This document shows positions 35,954 to 44,758 of a DNA stretch of 64,000 nt, in pieces (the first letter of the stretch is position 1; every line of letters begins with the position of its first letter). Under the pieces are notes generated by a model, which did not search any database, was not told the origin of the DNA, and saw nothing but the letters and a program-made list of their open reading frames with translations. The position numbers and the translations under genes are program-made. The stretch lies in contig NZ_BAEO01000015.1 in assembly GCF_000314995.1 (NCBI RefSeq), forward strand, positions 124,001 through 188,000, written 5' to 3'. The DNA is from Paraglaciecola arctica BSs20135 (GTDB lineage Bacteria > Pseudomonadota > Gammaproteobacteria > Enterobacterales > Alteromonadaceae).

Positions 35954-36544
35954 TTAAGATTTGTCATCAGCGCTAATACGACTAGCTGTGGCACCTGACT
36001 GATCTTTGTATTTTGCATCAACTCTGGAATTGTAAGGTTTTTCAGCGAAATCTGATAACAACTCAAAACTAATTGCGCCGATCTTCATGCCAGGTTTAAG
36101 GGCGAGTGGTAATTTACCGCTGTTGAAAAATTCTAATACTATATTACCTGACCAGCCGGGATCGATTCTGTGAGCAGTAACGTGCACCATTAAACCCAGC
36201 CTTGCTAACGAAGAACGTCCATCTAACCAACCCACTATGTTAGCCGGTAAGGTTACAGATTCTAGTGTCACGGCTAAAGCTAATTCACCGGGATGTAAGA
36301 AAAAGGACTTGTCGTCGGCAATAATAATTTCATCGCTCATTACAGTATTTAATGCAGCTTGCACTTCGGCCTTGGGGCCGCTTAGGTCTATATAGGGCGC
36401 ATGATGGTCTTCAAATACTCGGAATTTATTACCGAGTCTAATATCCACTGTGACACCACTTATTTCTTCGTATTCTGGCTGTGGGGATATTTTTATTTTG
36501 CCATCTAACAGATGTTGGTAAATGTCTTTGTCGCACAATCGCAT
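35954..36544 (-). CDS. dcd: dCTP deaminase
   Basis: This enzyme deaminates dCTP to dUTP, the main route to dTMP precursors in enterobacteria and relatives. It is 196 residues long, near E. coli Dcd (193). The catalytic region [37 protein letters not shown] contains the conserved Arg, Ser and Glu residues. It is divergent from metG. In several related genomes I recall mrp/apbC near metG; no such gene is present in the gap here. Confidence 0.95.
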   Translation of the reverse strand: MRLCDKDIYQHLLDGKIKISPQPEYEEISGVTVDIRLGNKFRVFEDHHAPYIDLSGPKAEVQAALNTVMSDEIIIADDKSFFLHPGELALAVTLESVTLPANIVGWLDGRSSLARLGLMVHVTAHRIDPGWSGNIVLEFFNSGKLPLALKPGMKIGAISFELLSDFAEKPYNSRVDAKYKDQSGATASRISADDKS

Positions 36545-36887
36545 AAAAATTAGCTCGTTTATTACTGGTTTTGATTAAGGCCGATTGGCCTTATGACTTT
36601 TGTGCCCAGAGCTTACGCTATTTGCACTATGTATAAATAATATATTTTGCCGTTTGTCTGACTAATTGTCGATACTTCTGACCTAACAGGCGCTTTAGTT
36701 GTCACTCTTGTCGGTTTTTTAGTTGTTGCCATAAAGGTGGATATCAATATAAAAGGGAGTTTTCTGAGTTACCACAAATAGCGCTGCCTTAATTTGTTTA
36801 ACAGAAACTGAATTTCGTAATGCAATTAGGGCGTATTTTCGCTACTATTTGCGGCCTTTTTTTCAATTCAGTTAAACATTAGTGATC
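36545..36887. other. Divergent non-coding region between dcd and metG
   Basis: About 340 bases without a credible coding frame. It must contain promoters for dcd and metG. I found no T-box, SAM-riboswitch or other recognisable RNA element and no clear repeat. Confidence 0.5.
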
Positions 36888-38918
36888 ATGCCGCAAAAAA
36901 CTCGCAAAATTCTTGTTACCAGTGCCCTTCCCTATGCCAATGGCTCTATTCATTTAGGCCATCTTTTGGAGCATATTCAAACCGATATCTGGACAAGATT
37001 TCAACGAATGCGCGGCCATAGCTGTTATAGCGTTTGTGCCGACGATGCCCATGGCACGCCTGTTATGCTTAAAGCACAACAACTAGGTATTACACCTGAA
37101 CAAATGGTGGCACAAACTCGTGATGAACATCATCAAGATCTATTAGATTTTGGGGTGGAATATGACAACTACCATGTCACCCACTCAGATGAAAACAAAG
37201 AACTATGCGAGCTGGTGTATAACCGTTTAGATGAAGCCGGTTATATTAGTAAACGTATCATTAGTCAGTTGTACGATCCTGAAAAAGAAATGTTTTTACC
37301 GGACCGTTTTGTACAAGGCACTTGTCCAAAATGTGGCGCAGAAGATCAGAATGGTGACAGCTGTGATGTGTGTAGTGCTACCTATGACCCAACTGAATTA
37401 AAAAAACCACGCTCTGTGGTATCAGGTGCAGAGCCAGTATTACGTGATTCAGAGCATTATTTTTTCGACTTGCCGCAGTTTCAAGATATGTTGCAAGACT
37501 GGTTACAAAGCGGCGCTGTGCAACCAGAGATTGCTAACAAACTGAAAGAATGGTTTGAAGAAGGCATGCATCAATGGGATATCAGCCGTGATGCTCCTTA
37601 TTTTGGTTTTGAAATTCCGAATGCGCCGGGCAAATTCTTTTATGTATGGGTAGATGCGCCTGTAGGTTATATGGCCAGCTTTAAAAACCTCTGCGATAAA
37701 ACCAAAGGTTTAAGCTTTGACGAGTATTGGGACAAAGACTCCGATGCTGAGCTTTACCATTTTATTGGTAAAGACATCACCTATTTTCACTGTTTATTCT
37801 GGCCAGCTATGCTTGAGGGCGCAGGATTTAGAAAACCTACAGGTGTTAATGTTCATGGTTTTGTCACTGTTAACGGTGCCAAAATGTCTAAATCAAAAGG
37901 CACCTTTATTAAAGGGCGCACCTACTTAGATCACCTTAACCCTGAATATTTACGTTATTACTTTGCCTCTAAGCTCAGTGATGCTGTTTCGGATATTGAT
38001 CTTAACTTTGAAGACTTTGCACAAAAAGTGAATTCTGATTTAGTGGGTAAAGTGGTGAACATAGCCAGCCGCTGTGCGAGCTTTATCACCAAACGATTTG
38101 ACGGAAAGTTATCCAGCAATGTGCTTGAACCAGAGCTAGTCGCAGAATTTCATCAAGCGCAAGGGAGCATCGCCGAGGCCTTTGAAAAACGTCAGTACCA
38201 CAAAGCAATTCGTGAAATCATGGCCTTAGCCGACAAAGCTAACCAGTTTATTGATAGCAACGCTCCGTGGGTGACAATTAAAGACGAAAGCAAACAGCAA
38301 TTTACTCATGATGTATGTTCGTTAGGTATTAACTTATTCCGTATTTTAGTGGTGTATTTAAAACCTGTGGTGCCGATTTTGGCGAGTCAGTCTGAAGCAT
38401 TCCTAAACGACGAACTAAGCTGGGAAAGTTCACAAAGTGTATTAACTGATCACCCTATCAACAAATTTAAAGCCCTAATGCAAAGAGTCGATATGGATAA
38501 AGTGAACGCTATGGTTGAAGATTCAAAAGAAAACTTAGAACCTACTGTAACCTTGGACCCCAATAGTCCATTAGCAAAAGATCCAATAGCTGAAACGATC
38601 AGCTTTGAAGATTTTGCAAAAATTGATTTGCGTATTGCGCGTATTGCTAAAGCAGAACATGTAGAAAAAGCCGATAAATTATTACGTTTAGAATTGGATT
38701 TAGGCGGCGAAACCCGCCAAGTTTTTGCGGGGATCAAATCTGCCTATTCGCCAGAAGATCTTGAAGGCAAACTTACGGTAATGGTGGCTAACTTAGCGCC
38801 CCGTAAAATGCGTTTTGGTATGTCAGAAGGCATGGTGTTGGCCGCAGGACCAGGTGGCGAAGACCTTTGGATATTGCAGCCTCACGAAGGCGCACAACCG
38901 GGTATGAAGGTTAAATAA
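36888..38918 (+). CDS. metG: Methionyl-tRNA synthetase
   Basis: Charges tRNA-Met, including initiator tRNA. The HIGH motif appears as SIHLGHL, the zinc knuckle as [17 protein letters not shown], and KMSKS as [10 protein letters not shown]. From about residue 570 a C-terminal EMAP/Trbp111-like tRNA-binding domain follows ([31 protein letters not shown]), which also mediates dimerisation. The ATG at 36888 is preferred over the GTG two codons earlier. At about 676 residues it matches E. coli MetG (677). Confidence 0.97.
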   Translation: MPQKTRKILVTSALPYANGSIHLGHLLEHIQTDIWTRFQRMRGHSCYSVCADDAHGTPVMLKAQQLGITPEQMVAQTRDEHHQDLLDFGVEYDNYHVTHSDENKELCELVYNRLDEAGYISKRIISQLYDPEKEMFLPDRFVQGTCPKCGAEDQNGDSCDVCSATYDPTELKKPRSVVSGAEPVLRDSEHYFFDLPQFQDMLQDWLQSGAVQPEIANKLKEWFEEGMHQWDISRDAPYFGFEIPNAPGKFFYVWVDAPVGYMASFKNLCDKTKGLSFDEYWDKDSDAELYHFIGKDITYFHCLFWPAMLEGAGFRKPTGVNVHGFVTVNGAKMSKSKGTFIKGRTYLDHLNPEYLRYYFASKLSDAVSDIDLNFEDFAQKVNSDLVGKVVNIASRCASFITKRFDGKLSSNVLEPELVAEFHQAQGSIAEAFEKRQYHKAIREIMALADKANQFIDSNAPWVTIKDESKQQFTHDVCSLGINLFRILVVYLKPVVPILASQSEAFLNDELSWESSQSVLTDHPINKFKALMQRVDMDKVNAMVEDSKENLEPTVTLDPNSPLAKDPIAETISFEDFAKIDLRIARIAKAEHVEKADKLLRLELDLGGETRQVFAGIKSAYSPEDLEGKLTVMVANLAPRKMRFGMSEGMVLAAGPGGEDLWILQPHEGAQPGMKVK

Positions 38919-38942
38919 TATCTCTCAAAACATAAAGCTTGT

Positions 38943-38971
38943 GCACCACTTCACTGTGGTGCAAATTCTTT
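38943..38971 (+). terminator. Terminator after metG
   Basis: GCACCAC and GTGGTGC form a seven-base-pair stem with a six-base loop about 25 bases after the metG stop, followed by AAATTCTTTT. The T-run is imperfect but the position and stem support termination. Confidence 0.6.
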
Positions 38972-39002
38972 TAAGGCTGGGGCTCTAAAAGCTAAAAGAA
39001 GA

Positions 39003-39090
39003 TTAACCACAGAGGAAAAGGAGGGCACAGAGAAAAGAAAATTTATTTATTCCTCTGTGTAGCGAAGCGCTCTGTGTTCTCTGTGGTAAA
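39003..39090. repeat. Imperfect palindromic element with CACAGAG motifs
   Basis: TTAACCACAGAG at the left and CTCTGTGGTAAA at the right form the outer arms. Inside are CACAGAG (39026-39032) and two CTCTGTG motifs (39053-39059, 39070-39076), so alternative stems are possible. The composition and arrangement resemble REP/MITE-like intergenic elements that recur in bacterial genomes. It ends just inside the 3' margin of the methyltransferase gene's downstream region. Confidence 0.7.
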
Positions 39091-39096
39091 AATCTT

Positions 39097-39864
39097 TTAT
39101 TTCTCTGTTTTCCATGGGGCCTCAACTTGCATCACGCCACTTCTAACACTGGCGCCTACCGCTGAAAATTTAGTTTTAGCTTTCCATTTGGGTTTGATTA
39201 ACGACAAGGGAATTTCTCGCTTTCTGGCAACAATCACGTACATAGAAGTCAACATAGATAGGTTTTGGTGACACCATTGGTTCCATTTTGAGGAAGCTCT
39301 AAGTTTTCTTTGTAAAAATAATTCATTAAACAATAAGTGTTTAACATCAACTATTTCGAAACCTAATAACTGCAACCAGTCTTTTACCCTAGCGCAGCTA
39401 AAAAAGCGTGCGTCATGTAATACACTGCCTTTGTTGAAGGGTAAATATTTAAATACCCCACATAAGCTAAGGGGATTAAAACCAGTAATGACCACATAGC
39501 CATTGGGCATAATTGTTCTGTCTACTTCTCTTAAAATTTGATGAGGATCTTTGGCAAAGTCGAGTTCGTGAGCCAACAGGAATGCATCAACACTGTTTTC
39601 ACTCACAGGCAAATCATCAGACATCGCAACTAAACTCGTATAAGTTTGGTTATTGGATGTAATATTTATTTGATGCTTTATCGGACACGAATTGAGTTCA
39701 ATTTGGCTACTTAAATGCCCTAAACGAACTAAATGATAACCAAAAAATTTACGGCTAACTTCAGCTATTTCCCTTTCAATTAAACTTTTTAGCTCATCAC
39801 CTAAAGGAAGATCTTGCCATAACTCTGGTTTGGTTGGATGATTTTTGATTAGCGCTGGTCTCAT
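39097..39864 (-). CDS. yafS: SAM-dependent methyltransferase, YafS-like
   Basis: A 255-residue class I methyltransferase. The central part has ENSVDAFLLAHELDFAKDPHQILREVDRTIMPNGYVVITGFNPLS, matching the acidic-loop and post-II motifs of the Methyltransf_11 group. The N-terminal glycine motif is degenerate. E. coli yafS is divergent from gloB in the same way, which supports the assignment. The substrate is unknown. The C-terminal tail is basic. Confidence 0.82.
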   Translation of the reverse strand: MRPALIKNHPTKPELWQDLPLGDELKSLIEREIAEVSRKFFGYHLVRLGHLSSQIELNSCPIKHQINITSNNQTYTSLVAMSDDLPVSENSVDAFLLAHELDFAKDPHQILREVDRTIMPNGYVVITGFNPLSLCGVFKYLPFNKGSVLHDARFFSCARVKDWLQLLGFEIVDVKHLLFNELFLQRKLRASSKWNQWCHQNLSMLTSMYVIVARKREIPLSLIKPKWKAKTKFSAVGASVRSGVMQVEAPWKTEK

Positions 39865-39928
39865 AGAATTTATGGTACTCTAAAAGTATGAAACTGTTAA
39901 TCCTAATATTAATGAAAGGAGACACAAT

Positions 39929-40699
39929 ATGTCTGTAAGCGTTTTCCCCATCAAGGCATTTAATGATAATTATATTTGGTGTCTACATAACCAAACTCAT
40001 TGTGTTGTGGTAGATCCTGGCGATGCAGCACCTGTTATAACTTATTGCCAAAATAATCAGCTAACATTATCAGCAATTCTCATTACTCATCATCATTGGG
40101 ATCACACAGGTGGTATAGACGCACTGTTAGCAGCCTTTCCCAATATTCCTGTGTACGGTCCCCAAAATAAAGAAATAAAACAAATTACTGTTCGCCTATC
40201 CCAAGGTGATAATGTAGAACTAGCTAGTCTAGGCGTTAAATTTTCAGTTTTAGAAGTGCCAGGACATACTTTAGATCATATTGCTTATTATGGTGATACA
40301 GGTTTGTTTTGTGGTGATACTTTATTTTCAGCGGGTTGTGGGCGCTTATTTGAAGGCACACCCCAGCAAATGTTTGATTCTTTAGCCAAGTTAACGGCAC
40401 TTCCAGCTGATACTGCTGTCTATTGTACCCACGAATACACAATGGCGAATATTGCATTTGCAGAGGCCGTAGAACCAAATAATCAAGCATTAATGGCATA
40501 TAAAAATTGGGCCATGCAACAACGGAAAAAAAACACCCCTACTCTGCCATCAAGTATTCAGAAAGAGTTGGCGGTGAATCCTTTTTTACGTTGTGATAGT
40601 CCAGAGCTAGTAACCAATGTAAGCCAGAATTTAGGAACAAGGTTAACATCAAAACAAGAAACTTTTGCTTCGTTAAGAAGTTGGAAAGATAATTTTTAG
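39929..40699 (+). CDS. gloB: Hydroxyacylglutathione hydrolase (glyoxalase II)
   Basis: Hydrolyses S-lactoylglutathione to lactate and glutathione, completing methylglyoxal detoxification. It is a metallo-beta-lactamase fold enzyme with the THHHWDH metal motif at residues 53-59, further ligands in LEVPGHTLDHIAYYG and GDTLFSAGCGRLFEG, and a late YCTHEYT. The length of 256 is standard. An AAAGGAGA ribosome-binding site precedes the ATG. It is followed by mltD, as in E. coli in mirrored order. Confidence 0.95.
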   Translation: MSVSVFPIKAFNDNYIWCLHNQTHCVVVDPGDAAPVITYCQNNQLTLSAILITHHHWDHTGGIDALLAAFPNIPVYGPQNKEIKQITVRLSQGDNVELASLGVKFSVLEVPGHTLDHIAYYGDTGLFCGDTLFSAGCGRLFEGTPQQMFDSLAKLTALPADTAVYCTHEYTMANIAFAEAVEPNNQALMAYKNWAMQQRKKNTPTLPSSIQKELAVNPFLRCDSPELVTNVSQNLGTRLTSKQETFASLRSWKDNF

Positions 40700-40792
40700 T
40701 GGGTAAAATAGGCATTTAAGGCAACGTTTATATGTCACCTGTTAATAAGATAAAAAACAAATTAAAGTAGATAATAATAAAAAGGAAAAACA

Positions 40793-42463
40793 TTGCGTTC
40801 ATATACTCTCCTATCTCTAGTCTTAATTGGCACTTTGTCTGCTTGTAATGCAACAACACAAAGTGATGATCAAGCAAGTCAACTTGAACAAGAACACCAA
40901 ATCGCTGAGCAAATTGTAGTCTCCTGTGAGCATTCTAAAGAACAAGCAGAAGACCACTTTGATTGTGAGTCGGCTCAATCAGGCACCATACCTATTACTC
41001 ACCCAGTTGAACCAGTTGAAGTGGCCGTTGAAGTACCTGAAGAAATAGCCGAGGCAGCTGCTGAGGTTGAAATTAAAGATGTTTGGCAACGAGTGCGTAG
41101 TCAGCTTAGATTTTCATTTGAAGATAACAAACGTATTGCAGCGCAGCGTAACTGGTACCTCAAACATCCCAGCTATATGAAACGTGTCGCTTTAAGGGCT
41201 AAACCTTTTTTACACTTAATAGTCGAAAAAATTGAACAACAAGATGTGCCAATGGAACTAGTGTTATTGCCTATAGTTGAAAGTGCTTTCGACCCCTTTG
41301 CTTATTCCCATGGTCGCGCAGCTGGCATGTGGCAGTTTATTCCCTCTACCGGTAAACGTTTTGGTATGAAACAAACGTGGTGGTACGACGGCCGTCGAGA
41401 TGTGATGGCATCCACCCAAGGTGCGATCGACTACTTAAATTATTTAGTGGAAATGTTTGATGGAAATTGGTTACATGCCTTAGCCGCTTATAACAGTGGT
41501 GAAGGTCGGGTACAGAGATCCATTCGGAAAAACAAAAAAGCAGGTAAACCCACTGATTTTTGGAACTTAGATTTACCCAAAGAAACTCGGGCATACGTAC
41601 CTAAATTGCTAGCTTTAGCCGACATTTTAGCTAACAGTGACAAGTATAGTTTTGACTGGCCCGTAATTGATAACATCCCATTGACTGAAGAAGTTTTGGT
41701 GGGTTCACAAATTGATTTGGCCTTAGCAGCGGACATGGCCGGACTTACGGTGAAAGAGTTACATGCACTTAATCCCGGATACAATCGCTGGGCCACTGAT
41801 CCCAATGGGCCCCATCATTTATTGTTACCCATAGATAGAGTTGAAAACTTTACTGATGAACTGGCAAAAACAGATAGCTCAGATCGCTTAAATTGGGTCA
41901 GACATCAAGTTAAAAGTGGTGATAGTTTATTAAAACTAGCCAAGCAATATCACACCACCACAGATATCATAAGCCAAGTTAATGAGCTAAAAAGTAACGT
42001 TATTATTGCCGGTGAACATCTGGTTATTCCGGTAGCGTTAAAATCTTTAGATTCATATTCCTTGTCACAAGATCAGCGCTTAGCTAAAACTCAGTCCAAG
42101 AAAAGTGGCTCATACAAACTCAAGCACTTGGTGAAAAGTGGCGATACCTTTTGGGATCTAAGTCGAGAATACAAAGTCAATTTACGTAAACTGGCGAAAT
42201 GGAATGGCATGGCCCCAACAGATATGCTGCGCCCAGGTAAAACGTTAGTGATTTGGGTGGAGAACGTAACCAAAGGGCAACGTGAAGATGCGGTGATGCG
42301 CTCGTTAACCTACACTGTTCGCAATGGAGATTCACTTGCCCGTATCGCCGGAAAATTTAATGTTAAAGTCAGTGATTTACAAAAATGGAATCAAAGTAAG
42401 CTAAAAAAATACTTGCAGCCCGGGCAGAAATTGAAAATTTTTGTTGATGTAACCCGCACTTAA
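40793..42463 (+). CDS. mltD: Membrane-bound lytic murein transglycosylase D
   Basis: MltD cleaves peptidoglycan glycan strands during wall growth. It starts at TTG with AAAGGA upstream, has a lipoprotein signal ending LSAC, an acidic linker, then an SLT-like catalytic domain at about residues 145-290 with the catalytic Glu in LPIVESAFDPFAYS and the motifs GMWQFIPSTGKRFG and AYNSGEGRV. Three LysM peptidoglycan-binding repeats end the protein (about 366-408, 442-486, 503-552). The length of 556 is longer than E. coli MltD (452), which has two LysM repeats. Confidence 0.94.
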   Translation: MRSYTLLSLVLIGTLSACNATTQSDDQASQLEQEHQIAEQIVVSCEHSKEQAEDHFDCESAQSGTIPITHPVEPVEVAVEVPEEIAEAAAEVEIKDVWQRVRSQLRFSFEDNKRIAAQRNWYLKHPSYMKRVALRAKPFLHLIVEKIEQQDVPMELVLLPIVESAFDPFAYSHGRAAGMWQFIPSTGKRFGMKQTWWYDGRRDVMASTQGAIDYLNYLVEMFDGNWLHALAAYNSGEGRVQRSIRKNKKAGKPTDFWNLDLPKETRAYVPKLLALADILANSDKYSFDWPVIDNIPLTEEVLVGSQIDLALAADMAGLTVKELHALNPGYNRWATDPNGPHHLLLPIDRVENFTDELAKTDSSDRLNWVRHQVKSGDSLLKLAKQYHTTTDIISQVNELKSNVIIAGEHLVIPVALKSLDSYSLSQDQRLAKTQSKKSGSYKLKHLVKSGDTFWDLSREYKVNLRKLAKWNGMAPTDMLRPGKTLVIWVENVTKGQREDAVMRSLTYTVRNGDSLARIAGKFNVKVSDLQKWNQSKLKKYLQPGQKLKIFVDVTRT

Positions 42464-42487
42464 TATACACAAACGGCTGTTTTAATA

Positions 42488-43495
42488 ATGCTTAACTTCA
42501 GTTATTCCAAACTTAAAGCGAGCCACGAAGGGCCATGGATAATAGTCGATCTGTTGATGCTTGCTTTGCTCATCATCAATTTAATTTGGCTATTATTTGA
42601 TGGCTTATTTTCGACCCAAGATTTTAAGTCCATATTGGCGTCCATCTCTCCAGACCTAGTCACAGGGTATGCGCCTATCCATGAAAATTTTGTGCTTTAT
42701 GATTTAGCTTTTGTGGTTATTTTTCTTTCTGAGTTTTGTGTCCGTTGGGTGGCAGCGTTAGTGCGCAAGACTTATGTTCGCTGGTACTTTTTTCCCTTTA
42801 TTCATTGGTACGATTTAATCGGTTGTATTCCTTTAGGCGGAGCAAGAATATTCCGGTTTTTGCGGATTTTTTCAATTTTTTATCGACTCCAAAAATACCA
42901 AATTATCGATTTGCGCAACACAGCTGTGTATCGATTTATCATATTTTACTACGATGTGTTTGTTGAAGAACTCAGTGATCGTATTGTTGTTAAAGTGTTG
43001 TCTGATGCGCAAAAGGATATCGCTGCTGGTTCACCATTAATAGAAGATATCAGCCAACAAGTCATAGCCACACGTTTGCCGATCTTAACTCAATGGATAT
43101 CGTCGGTAATGGTGCATATTGGAGAATCAATCGAACACAACGAACATGGTGAATCGGTACGTAGTCATGTGCACAAAAGTGTAGGTAAAGCGGTAAGAAG
43201 TAATTCACAGGTGTCCACCTTAAAACTATTACCAATCTTGGGTAGCACTATAGAAAAAACCTTAGAGCAATCGGTCACCGATATCGTCACACAATCGATT
43301 ATTAACCTTTTAAAAGACATCACCCCTGAAAAAATTGATGATTTTGTTGAGCATGGTTTAGGGCGTTTTACTAGTGAAGACCATATGCTTGATCAAGAAG
43401 TATTATTGATCGTTAACGAGTGTTTAGAGCTAATTAAACAACATGTATCACAGCAACGTTGGAAAGATTCATTAGCAAGCCAACAAGCCCCCTAG
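42488..43495 (+). CDS. Pore-less voltage-sensor-like membrane protein with helical cytosolic domain
   Basis: A 335-residue protein with four N-terminal membrane segments that look like a voltage-sensing domain: S1 at about 17-38; S2 at 69-91 with Asp72, Glu82 and Arg86; S3 at 100-116 with Asp109 in the HWYDLIGCIP pattern; and S4 at 118-136 with Arg120, Arg123, Arg126, Arg133 and Lys136. No pore helix or selectivity filter follows. Residues 138-335 are hydrophilic and mostly helical, of unknown fold. The gene lies 24 bases after mltD and 13 before a methyltransferase-like gene. Automated annotation might call it an ion transporter; the pore is absent. Confidence 0.7.
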   Translation: MLNFSYSKLKASHEGPWIIVDLLMLALLIINLIWLLFDGLFSTQDFKSILASISPDLVTGYAPIHENFVLYDLAFVVIFLSEFCVRWVAALVRKTYVRWYFFPFIHWYDLIGCIPLGGARIFRFLRIFSIFYRLQKYQIIDLRNTAVYRFIIFYYDVFVEELSDRIVVKVLSDAQKDIAAGSPLIEDISQQVIATRLPILTQWISSVMVHIGESIEHNEHGESVRSHVHKSVGKAVRSNSQVSTLKLLPILGSTIEKTLEQSVTDIVTQSIINLLKDITPEKIDDFVEHGLGRFTSEDHMLDQEVLLIVNECLELIKQHVSQQRWKDSLASQQAP

Positions 43496-43508
43496 GAAAC
43501 ACCTGCCG

Positions 43509-43967
43509 ATGAAAGCGCTTGAACTGAAAATCCACCCACCCATAATATTGTTACTTACTATTATTTTGGTTTATGGATGCAGTCACTATTTACCTTTACT
43601 GGCCTTTCCATCCATATTATTTGGGCTACATTGGTATCTTGTTGTCGCCGGCGTATTGGTGTCTTTAGCGGGGATCTGGGAGTTTCGAAAAGCCAAAACG
43701 ACTATTGATCCTAAAAGCCCCCATAAAGCCAGATGTTTGGTATCCGGTGGTATTTATCGCCTAACCAGAAACCCTATGTATCTCGGTATGCAGCTTATAA
43801 TAATCGCAGCTATTTTTAAATTTGGTAATTATTATGGTTTTATTGCCCTACCCTGTTTTATTTTTTACATCACACAATTTCAAATAAAACCTGAAGAACG
43901 TATTATCGAAGGTATTTTTGGTGAAGAGTATCTGCAGTACAAGAAGCAAGTTAGGCGCTGGATATAG
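43509..43967 (+). CDS. Isoprenylcysteine/phospholipid methyltransferase-like membrane protein
   Basis: A 152-residue integral membrane protein with about four hydrophobic helices and the signature of the ICMT/PEMT group: SGGIYRLTRNPMYLGM followed later by KPEERIIEGIFGEEYLQYKKQVRRW. These motifs bind S-adenosylmethionine at the membrane surface. The substrate (lipid, quinone or small molecule) is unknown. It follows the voltage-sensor-like gene by 13 bases and is probably cotranscribed. Confidence 0.83.
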   Translation: MKALELKIHPPIILLLTIILVYGCSHYLPLLAFPSILFGLHWYLVVAGVLVSLAGIWEFRKAKTTIDPKSPHKARCLVSGGIYRLTRNPMYLGMQLIIIAAIFKFGNYYGFIALPCFIFYITQFQIKPEERIIEGIFGEEYLQYKKQVRRWI

Positions 43968-43997
43968 CTTAATTGTTTATTTTATTAGAATAGGCAT

Positions 43998-44037
43998 AAA
44001 AAAAAGGCAACAAGGGAACACCTCTCGTTGCCTTTTT
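43998..44037. terminator. Bidirectional terminator between methyltransferase-like and proline-rich genes
   Basis: AAAAAGGCAAC and GTTGCCTTTTT form an 11-base-pair stem with A- and T-runs on each side, so it can terminate both convergent transcripts. Confidence 0.88.
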
Positions 44038-44055
44038 ATAACAAACAAAACAGGA

Positions 44056-44517
44056 CTAAACAGTAATATTAATCAACGACTCACCTTCAGATAGCCCAAA
44101 ACGCTCGGCTAACTGAGCTGCAATAGTAGAATTATCCGTTGCACTGTATTCTTTTTCTTCAAACAAAGTTTCAAGATAATCAACGGCATCGGTCAAATCT
44201 AAACTACCTGAACTACTTGGCGGTGGTGGTGGCTGACCAGCTCCAGCACGATCAGCTCCTGCTAAACCACCAATTTCTTGCGCATCGAAACCAACTTCAG
44301 CCAGCTTATCGGCAAACGCAGAACTAGGAGCAATACCGGCATCGGCAAAAGCTTCAACAATACTGGCAGCATCGCTTTCAGTTAAATTGTCGGCATCGTA
44401 ACCCGATAATGTTTCTTCTATAAGAGCAGTTTGATCATCCGTTAGGCTAGACTGACTGCCTACGCCTGATGGAGGTGGTGGCGGGCGGAAGCTTGCGCTG
44501 CCAATTGAATCAACCAT
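44056..44517 (-). CDS. Acidic protein with two penta-proline segments, unknown function
   Basis: A 153-residue acidic protein I cannot assign to a named family. It has a penta-proline run at residues 12-16 and another at about 95-99, each followed by Ser/Gly-rich linkers. They separate two helical, EF-hand-like modules (DDQTALIEETLSGYDADNLTES and LDLTDAVDYLETLFEEKEYS). There is no signal peptide and no cysteine. AAGGA precedes the ATG. Proline runs of this length usually need elongation factor P. Function unknown. Confidence 0.65.
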   Translation of the reverse strand: MVDSIGSASFRPPPPPSGVGSQSSLTDDQTALIEETLSGYDADNLTESDAASIVEAFADAGIAPSSAFADKLAEVGFDAQEIGGLAGADRAGAGQPPPPPSSSGSLDLTDAVDYLETLFEEKEYSATDNSTIAAQLAERFGLSEGESLINITV

Positions 44518-44633
44518 AAGTTTTTCCTTTTAAATTTAAAAAGTAAATAAATACTCAATGATGATCGTCCCCCTCCATTAACCTCAGGCAATCAATTAAG
44601 CTTAACTAGTCTAGCAAATATTCATTTAGTGAA

Positions 44634-44700
44634 ATGTGCAACAAATGTGCAATAAGATGTGCGACAAGATGCGCAATAAAATACGCAACAAATGTGTAAG
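44634..44700 (+). repeat. Imperfect 11-12-bp tandem repeat (about 5.7 copies)
   Basis: Five units of the form ATGTGCAACAA, ATGTGCAATAAG, ATGTGCGACAAG, ATGCGCAATAAA and ATACGCAACAA, plus a partial ATGTGTAAG, lie head to tail in the region upstream of the HEFGH-protein gene. Because the period is near 12, the units read in frame from the first ATG to a TAA at 44697-44699. Confidence 0.8.
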
Positions 44701-44758
44701 TGAACCTAATGACGGCCACTTAGTCTATAAATCTAGTCGCACGTGAATAGATTAGAAT

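Noticed and set aside
36545-36887. Possible SAM riboswitch or T-box leader before metG
   Set aside because: I could not find the conserved T-box sequence, a SAM-binding core or a leader terminator; metG in gammaproteobacteria is not normally controlled in this way.
42488-43495. Complete voltage-gated ion channel
   Set aside because: There is no pore-helix or selectivity-filter region after S4; the rest of the protein is hydrophilic.
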